Shown here one piece after another: positions 61,864 through 64,000 of a stretch of 64,000 bases of DNA. The notes under the pieces were generated by a model that searched no databases, was not told where the DNA came from, and saw nothing but the letters and a program-made list of their open reading frames with translations. Where the stretch lies: the NCBI GenBank assembly GCA_965214375.1, contig OZ243947.1, positions 1,860,001 to 1,924,000 on the forward strand. Direction: 5' to 3'. Each line of letters opens with the position of its first letter. The stretch's first letter is position 1. Source of the DNA: Endobugula sp965214375. GTDB taxonomy: Bacteria; Pseudomonadota; Gammaproteobacteria; Pseudomonadales; Cellvibrionaceae. The translations under genes were made by a program, and so were the position numbers.

Positions 61864-63148
61864 GTGAATAAAAGCGCACTTTTGCCAAAACCTTTTGGCG
61901 CTTCAAAACAATTCAAGCAATCCCTTAGTATGAATATTGGCTCCGCGATTGATACTATTCAAAATCTATTAAATGATCTGACTCACTTGGTGCCCGTATG
62001 TATTATTCGTGTTGATGTTAATTGGAACTGTGTTTACGCCAACGATAAATGGTGTGAATTTTCCGGCCAATCGTATGAAGAAAGCGATAAATATGTTTGG
62101 GTAAATGCTATTCATCGAGACGATGTTGATAGCCTGTTGGAAAACTTGCGTGAGACTTTACAGGCTGGAGCAGATTTTCATTCGGCATTTCGGTTGGTTT
62201 CCACCTTGGGTCAAACACGTTGGATGGATTTTAATGCACAAGCATTATTTGATGAGCAGGGTATGATACAAGTCTTTCTCGCCACGGTGGCAGAGATAAC
62301 CAAACACTCGCTGGATATTGATCGCTTGCGTCTGGCACTCCAAAATCAGCGCTTTTTTCTGGTCTACCAACCACAGTCACGGGTTGATAATAGTGACATT
62401 GTCGGTTTTGAAGCCCTGCTGCGCTTTAAAGATGAAGACAATGCGGTAGTTTTACCAGAGAAGTTTATCCTCATCCTTGAAGAAACCAGTATGATTATTG
62501 AGGTGGGTAAGTGGGTGATAGAAAAATCCTGTCAGCAAATACAACAATGGATGTACAAGGGGGGAGTTTCCTGCCGATGGTTTTTTGTCGGTCAATGTTT
62601 CTCCCAAGCAACTGTTGGACACAGCGTTTCTTTCCACGGTTATTAACGCTTGCAATAACTATCAAGTTAACCCTCGTCAATTAATTATTGAAATCACGGA
62701 AACAGTCATTATTGATAAACCTCAAAAGGTGCAGGACGCCATGATGGCTCTGAAAAATATCCGCGTTAGGCTGGCGCTGGGTGATTTTGGCACGGGCTAT
62801 TAATCGCTGAACTATTTGCAGCGATTCCCCTTCGATCACCTAAAAATTGATAAATCCTTTATCGCCAACGTGCTGACAGACAAAAATGACGAAAAAATCA
62901 CCATAGCCATTATTGCCCTCGCCCAACCACTGGGGCTAAAAGTCACCGCAGAAGGTGTCGCCGATATTGAATCACTGGAAATATTACAAAAATACGGAGC
63001 TAACTACTTTCAGTGCTATTTGCTAGGTGAGCCGCAAATCTCAGATACGGCTATTCGAGTTTGTGATGCTTCAGCGCCTTATACCTCAGACCACAACAAT
63101 AATGTTGTCGATATCCTCAGTGGCGAAAAGCATACATCCCCCGCTTGA
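61864..63148 (+). pseudogene. PAS-EAL cyclic-di-GMP phosphodiesterase, frameshifted and with an in-frame TAA
   Basis: A PAS domain (residues ~35-150: 'VDVNWNCVYANDKWCEFSGQSYEES', cited in part) precedes an EAL domain ('FEALLRF'). A frameshift near 62,560-62,585, probably in the G6 run at 62,559-62,564, moves the frame to 'LSVNVSPKQLLDTAFLS'. Then a TAA at 62,801-62,803 replaces the first Ser after FGTGY ('DFGTGY*SLNYL'). The remainder ('LKIDKSFI', 'VTAEGVADIESLEIL') is intact. Starts with GTG. Confidence 0.85.
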
Positions 63149-63168
63149 TTAACCACGCCTTATAAAGG

Positions 63169-63197
63169 TTGAATGATTGAAAGCGACACACTATAAT
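63169..63197 (+). promoter_or_regulatory. Probable sigma70 promoter of the atp operon
   Basis: -35 TTGAAT (63,169-63,174), 17-bp spacer, -10 TATAAT (63,192-63,197), about 50 bp upstream of atpI. Confidence 0.8.
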
Positions 63198-63247
63198 CCC
63201 GCTCGCTATTTCTATCACCTGTAGGTGGTGTGCTAAATAAACAGTGT

Positions 63248-63613
63248 ATGGTCAATATCACCTTAAAGTGGTTGTTGAAAATATGGTTGCAGCAGGCGGT
63301 TTTAGTGTTGTTAACCGTAGTATGCTTCTGGTGGTTTAACCCCATTATTGCTTATTCAATACTGATTGGTGGTCTGATCTACTGGCTTCCCAATATGTAT
63401 TTTGCTACTTATGCGTTTCTCTTTCGTGGTGCTCGTGCTGCAAGTGATATGTTAGCAAGCTTTTATCGCGGAGAAATAGGCAAGTTTTTACTATCAAGTG
63501 TCGGTTTTGCAACGGCATTTGTGTTGATAAAACCACTGGATGTTGTGAGCTTATTGGGTGCTTACATCGTACTAACCTTGGTTCAGTGGCTGCAGTTGGC
63601 GAGAGCTAACTAA
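63248..63613 (+). CDS. atpI: ATP synthase subunit I
   Basis: AtpI is a small membrane protein assisting assembly of the c-ring. The ~121-residue product has four hydrophobic segments ('AVLVLLTVVCFWWF', 'AYSILIGGLIYWLPNMYFA', 'FLLSSVGFATAFVLI', 'SLLGAYIVLTLVQWL') and 'LFRGARAASDMLASFYRGEIGK' typical of the family. A GTG at 63,230 would add six residues. It heads the atp operon. Confidence 0.92.
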   Translation: MVNITLKWLLKIWLQQAVLVLLTVVCFWWFNPIIAYSILIGGLIYWLPNMYFATYAFLFRGARAASDMLASFYRGEIGKFLLSSVGFATAFVLIKPLDVVSLLGAYIVLTLVQWLQLARAN

Positions 63614-63712
63614 GCAGTATGGTAAAAAGATAAAAACGCTTGGTGCTATCCCATAGCAGATGGCATCAAGCTCCGTTTACATAAGTATAAGAGAACTTTG
63701 GAAAACAGTAGT

Positions 63713-64000
63713 ATGGCTGGCGGAACTTCGACCGAATATATTCAGCACCACCTGCAAAACTGGACCTACGGCAAATTGCCGGCAGGTTACACACGTTACG
63801 ATGGCACCGTTCTCACAGAAGATAAATGGACCTCTGCACACACTTCTCAAGAGGAGACAGATATGGGTTTTACCGCAGTGCATGTCGATACGCTGGGCTG
63901 GTCGGTATTTCTGGGTGTGTTGTTTATTTTTATCTTTTCCCGTGTGGCCAAAAAAGCCACAGCCGATACCCCCAAAGGTTTGCAAAGTTTTGTTGAGATG
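63713..64000 (+). CDS. atpB: ATP synthase F0 subunit a (3' end outside window)
   Basis: The open frame runs to the window edge (96 codons). The N-terminus 'STEYIQHHLQNWTYGKLPAG', the segment 'FTAVHVDTLGWSVFLGVLFIFIF' and 'SRVAKKATADTPKGLQSFVEM' match gammaproteobacterial subunit a, which forms the proton half-channels beside the c-ring. It lies 99 bp after atpI. Confidence 0.95.
   Translation, partial: MAGGTSTEYIQHHLQNWTYGKLPAGYTRYDGTVLTEDKWTSAHTSQEETDMGFTAVHVDTLGWSVFLGVLFIFIFSRVAKKATADTPKGLQSFVEM

Noticed and set aside
57841..63148. Recoding of TAA as a sense codon to explain repeated in-frame TAA
   Set aside because: Intact essential genes in the window (mnmE ancestral site, gyrB neighbours, rpmH, dnaN and others) end normally at TAA, a TAG and frameshifts also occur in the same broken genes, and the replaced residues differ (Glu, Ser and others). 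Decay is simpler.
1..64000. tRNA genes or CRISPR arrays
   Set aside because: No cloverleaf-like sequence or regularly spaced repeat was seen; the only short repeats are those listed.

Overview
The window is a gammaproteobacterial chromosome segment around the replication origin. The order tsaC-hemF-aroE, then gyrB-recF-dnaN-dnaA on the minus strand, then rpmH-rnpA-yidD-yidC-mnmE, mnmG-rsmG-parA-parB and atpI-atpB is the classic Pseudomonas/Cellvibrionales-type oriC neighbourhood. The host DNA is fairly AT-rich and carries several recently broken sensory genes, which suggests genome erosion. I cannot name the genus.

Layout. 1-5.6 kb: end of a probable LysM protein, dprA (with an 18-C homopolymer just inside its start), tsaC, hemF, aroE, and a response regulator-TPR gene split by an in-frame TAA. 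5.7-12.1 kb: gyrB, recF (containing two parS sites), dnaN, dnaA on the minus strand. 12.15-12.63 kb: AT-rich oriC with DnaA boxes. 12.63-16.57 kb: rpmH, rnpA, yidD, yidC, mnmE.

16,555-52,856 is an apparently complete prophage of about 36 kb, integrated at the last codons of mnmE with a 16-bp core duplicated at both ends. It is a mosaic: a tyrosine integrase resembling Bacteroidota enzymes; a leftward replication operon (SNF2 helicase, VRR-NUC nuclease, family A DNA polymerase, DUF2303, DUF2815, DUF2800); a lambda-like switch (S24 repressor, Cro-like, CII-like) with five copies of an ATAAC-N4-GTTAT operator; a VapE-type primase/helicase followed by an iteron-like array; a Mor-family activator; a Mu-type head module; and a P2-type contractile tail. 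Three copies of a 20-bp motif precede the three blocks of late genes and are the best candidates for late-activator sites. The MuF head protein carries a C-terminal HExxH metallopeptidase-like domain and is followed directly by a 60-residue acidic protein, a layout like MuF-linked polymorphic toxins and their immunity genes.

52.86-53.44 kb: a second AT-rich, DnaA-box-bearing stretch upstream of mnmG. 53.4-57.8 kb: mnmG, rsmG, parA, parB. 57.8-63.15 kb: an island of decayed signalling genes (response regulator, histidine kinase, solute-binding protein, PAS-EAL protein) between parB and the ATP synthase operon. 63.2-64.0 kb: atpI and the start of atpB, with a good sigma70 promoter.

How it works together: DnaA, the origin, and ParA/ParB with parS in recF form the replication and segregation core. 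The prophage sits inside this region without disrupting the MnmE protein; it only changes the stop codon. No tRNA, rRNA or CRISPR array was recognised.
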